Below are positions 31,046 to 40,284 of a stretch of DNA of 64,000 nucleotides, piece by piece. The first letter of the stretch is position 1, and each line of letters opens with the position of its first letter. The notes beneath the pieces were generated by a model. The model was not told the DNA's origin. It did not search any database and worked only from the letters and a program-made list of their open reading frames with translations. A program made the translations under genes and the position numbers. Origin of the DNA: Methanothrix thermoacetophila PT (GTDB lineage Archaea; Halobacteriota; Methanosarcinia; Methanotrichales; Methanotrichaceae); assembly GCF_000014945.1 (NCBI RefSeq), contig NC_008553.1, positions 1,116,001 to 1,180,000 of the forward strand, in the 5' to 3' direction.

Positions 31046-31957
31046 TTGACCGCTCTCGTCACCGGAGGTGCTGGATTCATAGGCTCCAACCTGGTCGAGG
31101 AGCTTGTGAGAAGTGGCGAGGATGTGATCGTCCTGGACAACCTCCAGACAGGGAGCCTGAGGAACCTCGAGGGTCTCGATGTCGAGATAGTGACGATGAG
31201 CTGCAACGACATCCCGCGGCTTGATGTAAATGCTGACAGGATATTTCACCTCGGCATACCATCATCATCTCCGATGTACAGGGATAACCCGTTTCTCGTG
31301 GGCGAGGCGCTGAACGGCTTCGTCGCGGTGATGGAGCTCGCGCGGAGGTGCGACGCCAGGGTCGTCTACGCGTCCACCTCGTCCCTCTACAACGGTCTCG
31401 AGCCGCCGCACCGCGAGGATATGGAGATAAAGGTCACGGACTACTACACAGAGGCGAGGTTCGCGATGGAGCGGATCGCAGAGCTCTACAGAAAGCTCTT
31501 CGGGGTGAGCTCACTGGGGATGAGGTTCTTCTCCGTATACGGCCCGAAGGAGGAGTCAAAGGGGAGATACGCGAACATGGTCACGCAGTTCCTCTGGGGC
31601 ATGATGAGAAAAGAGACGCCTGTAATATACGGAGACGGATCACAGACCAGGGACTTCATCTACGTCAGGGATGTGGTGAGGGCGCTCATCCTCGCGATGG
31701 ATTCTGATTATAACGGTGTGCTCAACATCGGAACCGGCAGGGCCCACAGCTTCAACGATGTGATACACATCCTGGGCAGAAGGCTTGGTGTTGAGGTGAG
31801 GCCGAGGTACGTCGAGAATCCGATAAAGAATTACGTGCAGCACACGCTGGCGGATATCAGTAAAGCTGAAATATGCTTGGGATTCCGTGCGGCTTACAGC
31901 CTTGAGGATGGGATCAACGAGATCATACAGTACTACACTACATGTATTAGACGGTGA
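31046..31957 (+). CDS. NAD-dependent sugar-nucleotide epimerase/dehydratase (SDR)
   Basis: 303 residues from TTG 31046 after AGGTGG. Rossmann motif ALVTGGAGFIGSNLVEEL, the substrate-side YASTSSLYNG and RFFSVYGPKEESKGRYAN of extended SDRs. It acts on a nucleoside-diphosphate sugar, probably for the polysaccharide made by the genes that follow. Oddly, the catalytic YxxxK pair reads YTEAR (in YYTEARFAMERI), so the active-site Lys seems to be Arg. Overlaps the next gene by four bases. Confidence 0.83.
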   Translation: MTALVTGGAGFIGSNLVEELVRSGEDVIVLDNLQTGSLRNLEGLDVEIVTMSCNDIPRLDVNADRIFHLGIPSSSPMYRDNPFLVGEALNGFVAVMELARRCDARVVYASTSSLYNGLEPPHREDMEIKVTDYYTEARFAMERIAELYRKLFGVSSLGMRFFSVYGPKEESKGRYANMVTQFLWGMMRKETPVIYGDGSQTRDFIYVRDVVRALILAMDSDYNGVLNIGTGRAHSFNDVIHILGRRLGVEVRPRYVENPIKNYVQHTLADISKAEICLGFRAAYSLEDGINEIIQYYTTCIRR

Positions 31958-33192
31958 TGCCCTTGGATATTAGAAACAAGAACATCCTCATAACGGGAGT
32001 AAGCGGTTTTGTTGGCTCGCGGATGGCCAGGCGGCTTGTTGATGCGGGTGCATCTGTTTACGGGCTCGTGCGGCGCAGGTCTGATGGCAGGATGCCAGTC
32101 AACCTGGAGCGACTTGGGATCAAAAAAGATGTCCGGCTTATAGAGGGCGATCTTGAGAATATCTCCAGCATAGGAAACGCGATAACAGCAAGCGATCCGG
32201 ATATAATATTCCATCTGGCTGCACAATCCTTTGTGCCAAGGTCATTTGTTGATCCTAACGAGACTATGCTCTGTAACTGCTGGGGGACCTCGAACCTTCT
32301 GGAGGCAGTTCGGCTTAAAGATGTCGATGCCACCGTGGTCTTCGCGGGAAGCAGTGAGGAGTATGGGCTAGTCATATCCTCTGAGGAGCAGTACAAAAGA
32401 GCGCTTGAAAAGTACGGAGCAGTGTTCCCTGAGCCTGAGCGCATACCCGAGCTTCCGATATCTGAGACAAACCCTCTGAGACCCATGTCTCCATATGCGG
32501 TGAGCAAGGTCTACGGCGACTACCTGATGAGGAATTACTGGCATTCCTATGGAATACCGACTGTGGTCTCCAGGGCGTTCAACCACGAGGGAGCAGGCAG
32601 AGGGATAATGTTTGTGACATCAGTCATAACCAGCCAGGTTATGAAGCTCAAGCTCGGCGAAATAGATGGTATTACCATAGGAAATGTGAACGCCTTTCGC
32701 GACTGGAGCCATGTGGACGATATCATAGATGGTTATATTTTGCTGGCAGTGAAGGCCAAACGTGGCGATGTTTACAACCAGGGGTCAATGCGGACCAACT
32801 CTGTGCTGAGCTATATTCTCATGAGCCTTGAGGAGGCAGGCTATCCTGTAAGCAGGATCGAGACCTTCCACGGCGAGAAGATTGTGGACGATCCCACAGA
32901 GCCTGACAGCTCACCGATATTCGGCCTGAACTTCGACAAAACAACGGTGGATGGCATGATGCTTCGCGGGGAGCTAGAATTTGTGCAAGAGGATGGAGGG
33001 ATTATAGCACACTCCGGAGAGAGACGTATAAGGATAGTATTCGAGAGGGAGCGGTTCAGGCCTGCCGAGGTACCTATTCTGCTATCAGATACCAGAAAGA
33101 TAGAGTCGATCGGATTCATGGTGAGGCATACCGTAAGAGATATCATAAGAGATCAGCTGGATCAATTCCTATCTGACAAGGAAAGAAAGTGA
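31954..33192 (+). CDS. GDP-mannose 4,6-dehydratase-like SDR with C-terminal insertion
   Basis: 412 residues; GMD-type enzymes usually have about 320-370. NAD motif [20 protein letters not shown], catalytic SSEEYG and [12 protein letters not shown] (Tyr and Lys kept), and [18 protein letters not shown]. About 75 residues near the C-terminus (roughly 315-390, from [14 protein letters not shown] to [11 protein letters not shown]) look like an added beta-rich segment. Likely makes a 4-keto-6-deoxy sugar nucleotide. Start is GTG 31954 or the adjoining ATG 31957; both overlap or abut the previous stop. Confidence 0.82.
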   Translation: MMPLDIRNKNILITGVSGFVGSRMARRLVDAGASVYGLVRRRSDGRMPVNLERLGIKKDVRLIEGDLENISSIGNAITASDPDIIFHLAAQSFVPRSFVDPNETMLCNCWGTSNLLEAVRLKDVDATVVFAGSSEEYGLVISSEEQYKRALEKYGAVFPEPERIPELPISETNPLRPMSPYAVSKVYGDYLMRNYWHSYGIPTVVSRAFNHEGAGRGIMFVTSVITSQVMKLKLGEIDGITIGNVNAFRDWSHVDDIIDGYILLAVKAKRGDVYNQGSMRTNSVLSYILMSLEEAGYPVSRIETFHGEKIVDDPTEPDSSPIFGLNFDKTTVDGMMLRGELEFVQEDGGIIAHSGERRIRIVFERERFRPAEVPILLSDTRKIESIGFMVRHTVRDIIRDQLDQFLSDKERK

Positions 33193-34280
33193 TCCTGGTG
33201 AGAGTTGCGATATTTCTCGATTACATCGGGGCTATCGGTGGAGGCGAGCGTGTCGCACTGATGCTGGGGCGGGCGCTGGGAGCAGATATCATAACCACGG
33301 ATCTGAATCCGGAGTTGGTGGATCGCCTCGGATACGGGGATGTTACAATAAAACGGCTTGGAGATACGATCAAGCTTCCGCCACTGAAGCAGATCTCAGC
33401 ATCTCTGCTTTTTGGTATGTGTGATGTGTCTGATGGTTATGACTTTTTCATCTTCTCTGGAAACTGGTCGCATTACGCTGCCAGAAAGCACCATCCAAAC
33501 ATGTGGTACTGCTACACGCCTGTGAGGGCATTCTACGATCTCAGGGAGAGCATGATATCCAGGCAGCCTGGATATTTTAGGAGGCTTGTAACATCCTCCT
33601 GGATAAGGTGCCACAGCTGGTTTGACCAGAGGTCGGTGAGGAACCTGGACAGGATCGTGGCGATCAGCGAGACTGTGAGGCAGAGGATTGAGAAGTACCA
33701 TAAGAGATCTGCAGATGTCATCTACCCACCCGTGGATACGGGCAGGTTCAGGTTTAGGACGTACGGCGACTTCTGGCTCTCAGTGAACAGAATATACCCT
33801 GAGAAGAGGATCGATCTGCAGTTCGATGTCTTCCGGAAGCTTCCGGATGAGCGGCTTGTTGTTGTGGGTGGTTATGCGAAAGGAGATCATGCAGAAAGCT
33901 ATTACAGGCGTCTGGTTAAGAAGATCCCTGATAATGTCAAGATGCTCGGTACTGTAAGTGAGGACGAGCTCGTGGATCTCTATGCAAGGTGTAAGGGGCT
34001 TGTGTGCACAGCCATGGATGAGGATTTTGGGCTTACGCCTGTAGAGGCGATGGCCAGCGGAAAGCCTGTTGTTGCAGTGCGTGAGGGCGGGTATGTCGAG
34101 ACCGTCGTGGATGGTGTCACAGGAGAACTGGTCGCGGCTGATAGAGATGAGCTGATCGCAGCTATAAAAAATATATCATCGAACCCGGAGAGGTACAGAG
34201 ATGCATGCCTCGCGCGCGCCAGGGAGTTTGATATGGGTGTGTTCCTGGAGAAGTTCCGGAGTGCCATCAGGTCAGGATAG
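33189..34280 (+). CDS. Glycosyltransferase family 4
   Basis: 363 residues, GT-B fold. The N-terminal lobe starts [20 protein letters not shown] (the glycine-rich acceptor loop) and the C-terminal donor lobe carries [20 protein letters not shown], the E-x7-E retaining motif. The acceptor lobe contains [15 protein letters not shown]. It transfers a sugar from a nucleotide donor to the growing glycan in the cytoplasm. GTG 33189 overlaps the previous stop; GTG 33198 is an alternative. Confidence 0.88.
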   Translation: MILVRVAIFLDYIGAIGGGERVALMLGRALGADIITTDLNPELVDRLGYGDVTIKRLGDTIKLPPLKQISASLLFGMCDVSDGYDFFIFSGNWSHYAARKHHPNMWYCYTPVRAFYDLRESMISRQPGYFRRLVTSSWIRCHSWFDQRSVRNLDRIVAISETVRQRIEKYHKRSADVIYPPVDTGRFRFRTYGDFWLSVNRIYPEKRIDLQFDVFRKLPDERLVVVGGYAKGDHAESYYRRLVKKIPDNVKMLGTVSEDELVDLYARCKGLVCTAMDEDFGLTPVEAMASGKPVVAVREGGYVETVVDGVTGELVAADRDELIAAIKNISSNPERYRDACLARAREFDMGVFLEKFRSAIRSG

Positions 34281-34287
34281 GTGCACT

Positions 34288-35073
34288 ATGCTCCTGAGCG
34301 TATCACACCTGCGTGAGCTGGTCGGGTTCAGGGATCTGATAATCAGGCTCGCATGGAGCGACTTCAAGCTGAGGTACAAGAGCTCAGCTCTGGGGTTCTT
34401 CTGGTCGCTTCTAGAGCCCATGCTCATGCTGCTGGTTCTGTACGTGGTGTTCACGAACCTCATGCGCATACAGGTTGAGCACTATCAGCTTTTCCTGCTT
34501 CTTGGCATAATCCTGTGGAACTTTCTCGACAGGGGGACGTCCATGAGCATCTGGGGTATTGTCGGCAAGCCGAGCCTGGTACAGAAGGTTTACTTCCCAA
34601 GGGATATAATTGTCATATCCACATGCATCACGGCTCTGATGATGACCGCGCTGGAGTTCATTGTCTTCGTGGTATTCATGCTGATCTTCAGGGTTATGCC
34701 GGCATGGACTGCGGTTTACTTTCCTTTGCTTCTGATGCTTGAGCTGATGATCATAACAGGCCTTTCGATGGCCCTCTCTGCGATGAACGTCTACTTCAGG
34801 GATGTCCAGTTCATATGGAGGGTGGTGCTGCAGGTCGGTTTCTTCGCCACGCCTGTTATATATCCAATCACCATATTTCCTGAGGGTGTGCGCTGGATGG
34901 TCATGCTCAACCCCATGGCACAGATAATAACTATGATGCGGGATTGTGTTCTGTACGGCACACCGCCAGGGATGGAATCTCTTTCCTATGTGGCTTTATC
35001 TTCAGCGGCAGTTCTCCTTATAGGGTATCAGATATTCGAGCGGCTCGAGCCCGGGTTCGCGGAGATGATTTGA
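34288..35073 (+). CDS. ABC-2 polysaccharide exporter permease (Wzm-like)
   Basis: 261 residues from ATG 34288; a frame upstream runs over the previous gene and is not credible. Six helices, ABC2-membrane family, with the amphipathic N-terminal LRELVGFRDLIIRLAWSDFK, the gate-helix region KYKSSALGFFWSLLEPMLML (first residue R in fact precedes) and late FFATPVIYPITIFPEGVRW. It forms the channel through which a lipid-linked glycan crosses the membrane. The stop overlaps the ATG of the ATPase gene. Confidence 0.88.
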   Translation: MLLSVSHLRELVGFRDLIIRLAWSDFKLRYKSSALGFFWSLLEPMLMLLVLYVVFTNLMRIQVEHYQLFLLLGIILWNFLDRGTSMSIWGIVGKPSLVQKVYFPRDIIVISTCITALMMTALEFIVFVVFMLIFRVMPAWTAVYFPLLLMLELMIITGLSMALSAMNVYFRDVQFIWRVVLQVGFFATPVIYPITIFPEGVRWMVMLNPMAQIITMMRDCVLYGTPPGMESLSYVALSSAAVLLIGYQIFERLEPGFAEMI

Positions 35074-36272
35074 TGGGCGAGACAGCGGTTAAGGTCGAGC
35101 ACCTCTGGAAGACGTTCCGGATACCTCACGAGCGGAGGAACACGCTGTTCGAGAACATCATTGGTTTTTTCAGGCCGAACAGCTATGAGACATTCACCGT
35201 GCTGAAGGACATAAACCTAGAGGTTGAGCGCGGGGAGTGCATCGGCATAATCGGCGACAACGGTTCCGGCAAGAGCACGCTTCTGAAGATCATAGCGAAG
35301 ATACTCAGGCCAACAAGCGGATTTGTAAAGGTATTCGGGAAGCTCACGCCGTTCCTCGAGCTCGGCGTCGGGTTCCAGCCGGAGCTCAGCGTGAGGGAGA
35401 ACATACGGATTTATGCCACCATAATGGGTCTGCCGAAGAAGGTAATAGATGACAGGATAGATGATGTGATAAGGTTTGCGGGGCTTGAGCGGTTCGAGGA
35501 CGCAAAGCTGAAGAATCTCTCGTCTGGCATGCAGGTGCGGCTCGCGTTCTCGACAGCGATCCAGACAGACCCGGATATACTCCTGGTCGATGAGGTGCTG
35601 GCAGTCGGTGATATGGAGTTCCAGCAGAAGTGCTTCAGGGTGTTCGAGGATTACAGAGATAGCGGAGTTACAATACTGTTTGTGTCTCACGATCTGAACG
35701 CGGTCAGGATGCTATGCGACCGGACACTGCTTCTCAGCAATGGAGAACGTGTGGATTTTGGAGACACAAATAGCATTATAGATAAATATATTTATAAGAC
35801 AGATGTATCTGAAGTTGCAGAAACATCTTCTGAGAAGGAGCGCGCATCCACCAGGAAAGAGATAGAGATTGTTGATGTCAAGTTCGTGGACAAATACGGA
35901 TGTCCCAACGAGAACTTCGTAGCCGGAGATCCGCTGAGGGTCCGTATTTTCTTTGATGCACATGGGACGGTTAGGTCTCCAGTATTTGGTATAATATTTT
36001 ATCATGGAGATACCTACTGCTACGGGACAACCACGGAGTTTAAGGGATCTGATACGGGTATTATCAATGGCAAGGGATATGTGGACTTCATAATACCAAG
36101 TTTGCCTTTTCTTCAGGGGAGGTTCGAGGTAACAGTGGCTGTGGCATCACATGATTACAGCACACAGTACGACTGGCACGACAGACGCTATGCATTCAAC
36201 GTCCACAATCCAACACGTGACCTGGGCATGATGCTTATAGAAGGCACATGGTCGCTGCGCAGGGATGCTTAG
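35073..36272 (+). CDS. ABC polysaccharide exporter ATPase with C-terminal glycan-binding domain (Wzt-like)
   Basis: 399 residues from ATG 35073. Walker A GIIGDNGSGKST, signature LKNLSSGMQVRLAFS and Walker B DILLVDEVLAVGD form the nucleotide-binding domain (about 1-245). From about residue 265 a beta-rich domain follows (IEIVDVKFVDKYGCPNENFV through FEVTVAVASHD), which is the Wzt C-terminal carbohydrate-binding module. In Wzt systems that domain reads the capped end of the finished chain, so a chain-capping enzyme is expected nearby. Confidence 0.9.
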   Translation: MGETAVKVEHLWKTFRIPHERRNTLFENIIGFFRPNSYETFTVLKDINLEVERGECIGIIGDNGSGKSTLLKIIAKILRPTSGFVKVFGKLTPFLELGVGFQPELSVRENIRIYATIMGLPKKVIDDRIDDVIRFAGLERFEDAKLKNLSSGMQVRLAFSTAIQTDPDILLVDEVLAVGDMEFQQKCFRVFEDYRDSGVTILFVSHDLNAVRMLCDRTLLLSNGERVDFGDTNSIIDKYIYKTDVSEVAETSSEKERASTRKEIEIVDVKFVDKYGCPNENFVAGDPLRVRIFFDAHGTVRSPVFGIIFYHGDTYCYGTTTEFKGSDTGIINGKGYVDFIIPSLPFLQGRFEVTVAVASHDYSTQYDWHDRRYAFNVHNPTRDLGMMLIEGTWSLRRDA

Positions 36273-36344
36273 AGCAACTCCAGTCGCGCCGAATTCCTAT
36301 AGCCCTTAGGTACTCCAGCGCAAGTGTGGTATCCTGCAGGGTGT

Positions 36345-37049
36345 CTAACGTCTCAGAAGTATGCATGCAAGGCCAGACGCTGCTGGTGCTTCGTTGTCTT
36401 TGTACAGCACATCCTCCAGCTCATCTTCAGAGGCCTGATGCCAGCCAGCCCTGTAGATGTAGAGATCCTTTCTGATAAGACGACATCCTGAAGCTGATAT
36501 AAGCCTGTCCAGGCTCTGCCTATCGTACTGCTGGAACCATCCGTAGTTCATCCTCCGACCATAGGGAACTGTTATAACAATCTTACCGTTCCTTCTCGTT
36601 ATTCTGGCCATCTCTCTGATCGCACTGAGGTCTCCCTCCGGATCCTGAGGTATCGGTCCATTAAAGTAGATGGTGTTGTCCCGGCCGATATGCTCCAGAG
36701 TGGAGATGCAAAGGATCATGTCGAAGGCGCCATCACGGAATGGCATGCTCCTTGCATCTCCCACGACCGGTCTTATTCCTGGTATCGATCTGCCCACAAG
36801 GTCCAGCCCGTAAAGCTCCGGGATATTCAGTGCATTGATCGAATCGATATAGCGGTCCTCTGCATTCGCATAGCCTATATCAAGGACACGTCTCTCTCCT
36901 CTGTACCACGAGAGTGCCCAGGGGATCTCTACACACCGCTCAGTGTCGCCCAGGCCATACTGCAAATCCGGCAGCTTGAACCCCTCATCGTCGATGTGCT
37001 TCCAGATCCGCATGGCCAGACGTTTCAGCAGATCGAAAAATCCAGTCAA
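36345..37049 (-). CDS. Class I SAM-dependent methyltransferase
   Basis: 234 residues. The SAM-binding strand reads RRVLDIGYANAEDRYIDSIN, where the usual GxGxG is replaced by GYAN, and GDARSMPFRDGAFDMILCIS with TLEHIG is the motif II-III region of methyltransferase type 11. It probably methylates a sugar or lipid-linked glycan, given the setting. The ATG lies just past the stop of the upstream methyltransferase gene, so both are in one two-gene unit. Confidence 0.8.
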   Translation of the reverse strand: MTGFFDLLKRLAMRIWKHIDDEGFKLPDLQYGLGDTERCVEIPWALSWYRGERRVLDIGYANAEDRYIDSINALNIPELYGLDLVGRSIPGIRPVVGDARSMPFRDGAFDMILCISTLEHIGRDNTIYFNGPIPQDPEGDLSAIREMARITRRNGKIVITVPYGRRMNYGWFQQYDRQSLDRLISASGCRLIRKDLYIYRAGWHQASEDELEDVLYKDNEAPAASGLACILLRR

Positions 37050-37050
37050 A

Positions 37051-38304
37051 CTAAATCACACCCACCCTGTACACGGCTATTCCAAGCCTTCTCGTGTCGT
37101 CGTTCCCCCACTCCCTGGGAACGAATGTCCTGTCGACAGTGAGTCTCACCCTGTGGAGGCCTGGGCTGATCGGTGTGGGAAGATCGAAACAGATCGACCT
37201 CCTTCCAGGATCACTCAGCGCGAACTCGCCTACTTTACGCCCATCGAGATGCACAGCCAGTTTTAGTGGTCTCCTGCTCAGATCCGGACGGGCTGCCGCT
37301 ACATCCAGTTTCAGATGAGATTTCATCTCATTGGACCTCAGATACAGTACCGCGGACCTCTCAGTCCACCGGAAACATCCCTCACATGGATAAAAACCGG
37401 CACCTATAGCCCACTCGGTGCAGTTAAGCATGTCGATCTCTGATGGGAGATCTATCAGATCCAGGTAGGGAGCCTCTGGGAATGTCGGATCTGGGGCACG
37501 GCCTTTCAAGCCCACTGCCCAGATCTGGTCCGGGATCCATCTGCTAATGAATCCTGGCAGCTTATCTTTGAGATATTTCACCTCTCCCCAGACGATGGGC
37601 GACAGACCGGCGGCTCTCATGAAGCCTCGTATGCTGCCGCGGGAGTGGTATCTTATGTGCAGGTGCTCATACTCCGGGGTTACAAGATGTTTTTGCAGAT
37701 CGGCGGTGCCCAGTGAGATCGCACGCAAAAGGCAGGCCGCCCTCATGGCCTCAAGCGCTGGAGCTGTATGGAGCACCAGCCTTCCGCCAGGAGTCAGAGT
37801 GCGAAAGCACTCACTAAGAAGCGTGCTCAGCGTGCCGTCATCGATATGTTCAGCCACATCTGCCATTATCACTGTGTCGAATGAGGAATCCTTAAAGGGC
37901 AGAGACCTGCCGTCGAACTCGAACAGCTCGATGCGTGCGCCCGCATCTCTGGCGCGTTTTGCGCTGATCATCAGTGCGGCCCTGGATGGGTCCACTGCGT
38001 ACACCTCAGCACCGAGGAGAGAGCAGCGCAATGCAACAACGCCCGGCCCACATCCGAGATCCAGGACTCTTTCTCCAGGCAGAATCCGTGCGAGCGATAC
38101 CACCTTTGATATCCGATCCTCGGATAGGTCGTAGAGGCTCGATCTGTAGTACTCCTCGGAGTACTCCGTATCGTGGTTTCCGGCGCCCTCGATGAGATGG
38201 ACGTCATCTCTCAGAAGGTACGAAAAGCCGCACGAGCAGCAGAGCGATCCATGGATACTCTCGAGCTCGCCGCTGCATCTCGGACACCGGAGCAGGCTGA
38301 GCAT
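37051..38304 (-). CDS. Methyltransferase with N-terminal zinc ribbon and C-terminal beta domain
   Basis: 417 residues. Residues 1-40 form a zinc ribbon (LLRCPRCSGELESIHGSLCC then CGF). The methyltransferase core follows with ERVLDLGCGPGVVALRCSLL and FDTVIMADVAEHIDDGTL. The last 130 residues are beta-rich (LAVHLDGRKVGEFALSDPGR, HRVRLTVDRTFVP) and look like a jelly-roll module of glycan-associated proteins. Target unknown, a surface sugar being likely. TATA at 38327-38336 is about 26 bases from the ATG, so the transcript is probably leaderless. Confidence 0.8.
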   Translation of the reverse strand: MLSLLRCPRCSGELESIHGSLCCSCGFSYLLRDDVHLIEGAGNHDTEYSEEYYRSSLYDLSEDRISKVVSLARILPGERVLDLGCGPGVVALRCSLLGAEVYAVDPSRAALMISAKRARDAGARIELFEFDGRSLPFKDSSFDTVIMADVAEHIDDGTLSTLLSECFRTLTPGGRLVLHTAPALEAMRAACLLRAISLGTADLQKHLVTPEYEHLHIRYHSRGSIRGFMRAAGLSPIVWGEVKYLKDKLPGFISRWIPDQIWAVGLKGRAPDPTFPEAPYLDLIDLPSEIDMLNCTEWAIGAGFYPCEGCFRWTERSAVLYLRSNEMKSHLKLDVAAARPDLSRRPLKLAVHLDGRKVGEFALSDPGRRSICFDLPTPISPGLHRVRLTVDRTFVPREWGNDDTRRLGIAVYRVGVI

Positions 38305-38326
38305 GGACAGAGCTGAAATCTGGCAT

Positions 38327-38336
38327 GATAAAAAGC
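38327..38336 (-). promoter_or_regulatory. TATA box of the methyltransferase pair
   Basis: Minus strand GCTTTTTATC, centred about 26 bases before ATG 38304. Confidence 0.45.
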
Positions 38337-38403
38337 TTGCGAGGACGTCTGGATCTCGGTGTTGGGCAGCTGCGCTGCGAATCGGCGACTGTGGATTGGA
38401 ACG

Positions 38404-38415
38404 AAATATTTATTA
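38404..38415 (+). promoter_or_regulatory. TATA box of the exported-protein group
   Basis: AAATATTTATTA. Transcription would begin near 38438, leaving a leader of about 80 bases that ends in the strong ribosome site TAGGAGGA (38506-38513). A long leader is unusual in this window and suggests a highly expressed or regulated message. Confidence 0.45.
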
Positions 38416-38520
38416 GCAGGTTCTGCGCAACTGTAGCAGCTGTAAAGGTATGTGGTCGGGGCTCATTGTGGATTGCTATGTAGCCCTGATCACAGGAGTA
38501 TAGTGTAGGAGGATAATGTC

Positions 38521-40248
38521 ATGAAAATGATGAGATCGATGCTGGCTCTAGCTGTCCTGCTAGTCATGGTGGGCTGGGCATCCGCAGCAACGGTGACTCA
38601 GATGCCTGGCGGAACGCACGCTTGGACCCAAGCGGACGGCGCGACAGCTGGATGGGCACATTCGTTCTACGAGGATACCAACTTCATTCAGGCGGACATC
38701 CTTGCGGTGGCATCGACAGATGGTGAGGGAGAGGCGTGGGTAAAGACAACGGTACCCGATCTCGCATCGAAGGATCTGGCGATAACTAACGGAAAATTGA
38801 CAGTCAGTGCCAAGGGCACAGTTGAGGCGTACGTCAAAGGAGAGACAGGCTCAAAAGCGACAGCAGTAGGGCAAATCAGCTCTTACGCGAACGATAACCT
38901 TGCGGGATCTGCGGAAATAAGCTCCTCGTTGGGTGAGTCTTGGAGTAAAAATTTCGGAGACCCTGATTACCAGTTAGGCGATCCCCAGGGAAGTGCTAAA
39001 GGCAAGTTCTATGCATATGCAAATGCAGACGGATTTGCTGGATATTCAGCTGATGAAACCCTCAAGGTGGGCGATACTACTACTACATACACCATCAAAG
39101 GTGGTGTTGAGGGCAGAACCACAATAGAGGGCGAAGTGAGGGACTCGAATCGAGCAATAGGAGGTGGGTTGTCCCCCATGCTGCAAGTTTCTGAAGACCC
39201 AGCATATGCATCGATGGTTGCCCTCTCTACCTCCACGGAGGCTCATGTTTCTTCCAATGTTGATAATGAGATTTCTATAGCAGCCGGGCAGATAAATCTG
39301 TGTAATGGTGCAACAGGTTCGGCAGCGGTATCAGCAACAGCAAGCGGCAAGAGTTCTGCAACTGGCGGTAATATGACCTCCACTTATAGATGTGATCCGA
39401 ACACTGGCTACTGTGATTACTCGGAGTATTATACATCAGCGACAACATCAAAAGAGGATATGATGAGCGCTGATGCGTATGTGCTCAACAATCGAGATGC
39501 TGCCGAGGCCAGTGCGGAACTGGATGTTTTGGGAGATGCAGACAATACAGATTCATATACATATAGTTTTATCAGGACATATGGATTCGCAGCGAGGATT
39601 AATCCAGGCAATAAGGATGATGGCAGCGACAGGACATATGGCAGGGCGTTCATAACCACAGGCAAGTGGAATGCCGAGGCATCACAAGTATACAGCCATT
39701 GGTGGATCGATGATGATGGATATCACTCTGAGAGTTCGACAAACCATTCTGCTGAACTCTCTGGCGAGCTGAGCCAGGTTAAGGATCCGACTGTGGCCAA
39801 CGAGTACGGTATTGGTGCAGGTGCATTCCTGCGTAACAAGAAGAGTTCACCAGCAAGCGCAGATATTAGGCTTGAACAGTACGCTTGGTCAGATGGCACC
39901 ACTAAATCAACCTGGATGTTCAATTATGCGTCCATAAGTGGCCCGTCCGCACCGATCTACGGCTCCTCAGTCTGGGATGGGTCTGGCGTCTACGAGGCGT
40001 TCAAGGACCTGCATGTGGGGGCAGATCCCGACGGTACTGTGTGGTCCACTGACATTCCGAGTGTAGAGGCCTACTTCTGGATCGACGGCACAAACGACAA
40101 GATGATGAACGGGCCCGGACTCAAAGTTGCGGAAGTTCCGACGTTCAACCCGAGCGGTGAGTATACACCACCGTACTGGACTCCGTTCCCAGGGAGTTCT
40201 ACCGAGAGAAAGGCAGAAGTTGAGCTGGAAACTGAGCAGCCTTACTAA
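38521..40248 (+). CDS. Large exported Ala/Ser/Thr/Asp-rich surface protein
   Basis: 575 residues. A signal peptide (SMLALAVLLVMVGWASAA) is followed by a long chain of short alternating polar/small-residue strands, e.g. GKFYAYANADGFAGYSAD and GSAAVSATASGKSSATGG, with tyrosines and tryptophans at intervals and several N-glycosylation sequons. No transmembrane anchor or known domain is visible and cysteines are few. This composition fits a beta-solenoid or fibre-forming envelope protein. The next gene encodes a protein of similar build. A sheath or amyloid-type role in Methanothrix is possible but not shown. The strong GGAGGA site supports high expression. Confidence 0.8.
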   Translation: MKMMRSMLALAVLLVMVGWASAATVTQMPGGTHAWTQADGATAGWAHSFYEDTNFIQADILAVASTDGEGEAWVKTTVPDLASKDLAITNGKLTVSAKGTVEAYVKGETGSKATAVGQISSYANDNLAGSAEISSSLGESWSKNFGDPDYQLGDPQGSAKGKFYAYANADGFAGYSADETLKVGDTTTTYTIKGGVEGRTTIEGEVRDSNRAIGGGLSPMLQVSEDPAYASMVALSTSTEAHVSSNVDNEISIAAGQINLCNGATGSAAVSATASGKSSATGGNMTSTYRCDPNTGYCDYSEYYTSATTSKEDMMSADAYVLNNRDAAEASAELDVLGDADNTDSYTYSFIRTYGFAARINPGNKDDGSDRTYGRAFITTGKWNAEASQVYSHWWIDDDGYHSESSTNHSAELSGELSQVKDPTVANEYGIGAGAFLRNKKSSPASADIRLEQYAWSDGTTKSTWMFNYASISGPSAPIYGSSVWDGSGVYEAFKDLHVGADPDGTVWSTDIPSVEAYFWIDGTNDKMMNGPGLKVAEVPTFNPSGEYTPPYWTPFPGSSTERKAEVELETEQPY

Positions 40249-40284
40249 GTAAAACCATTATCACTTTTTTTTGGGGTTCTTACA

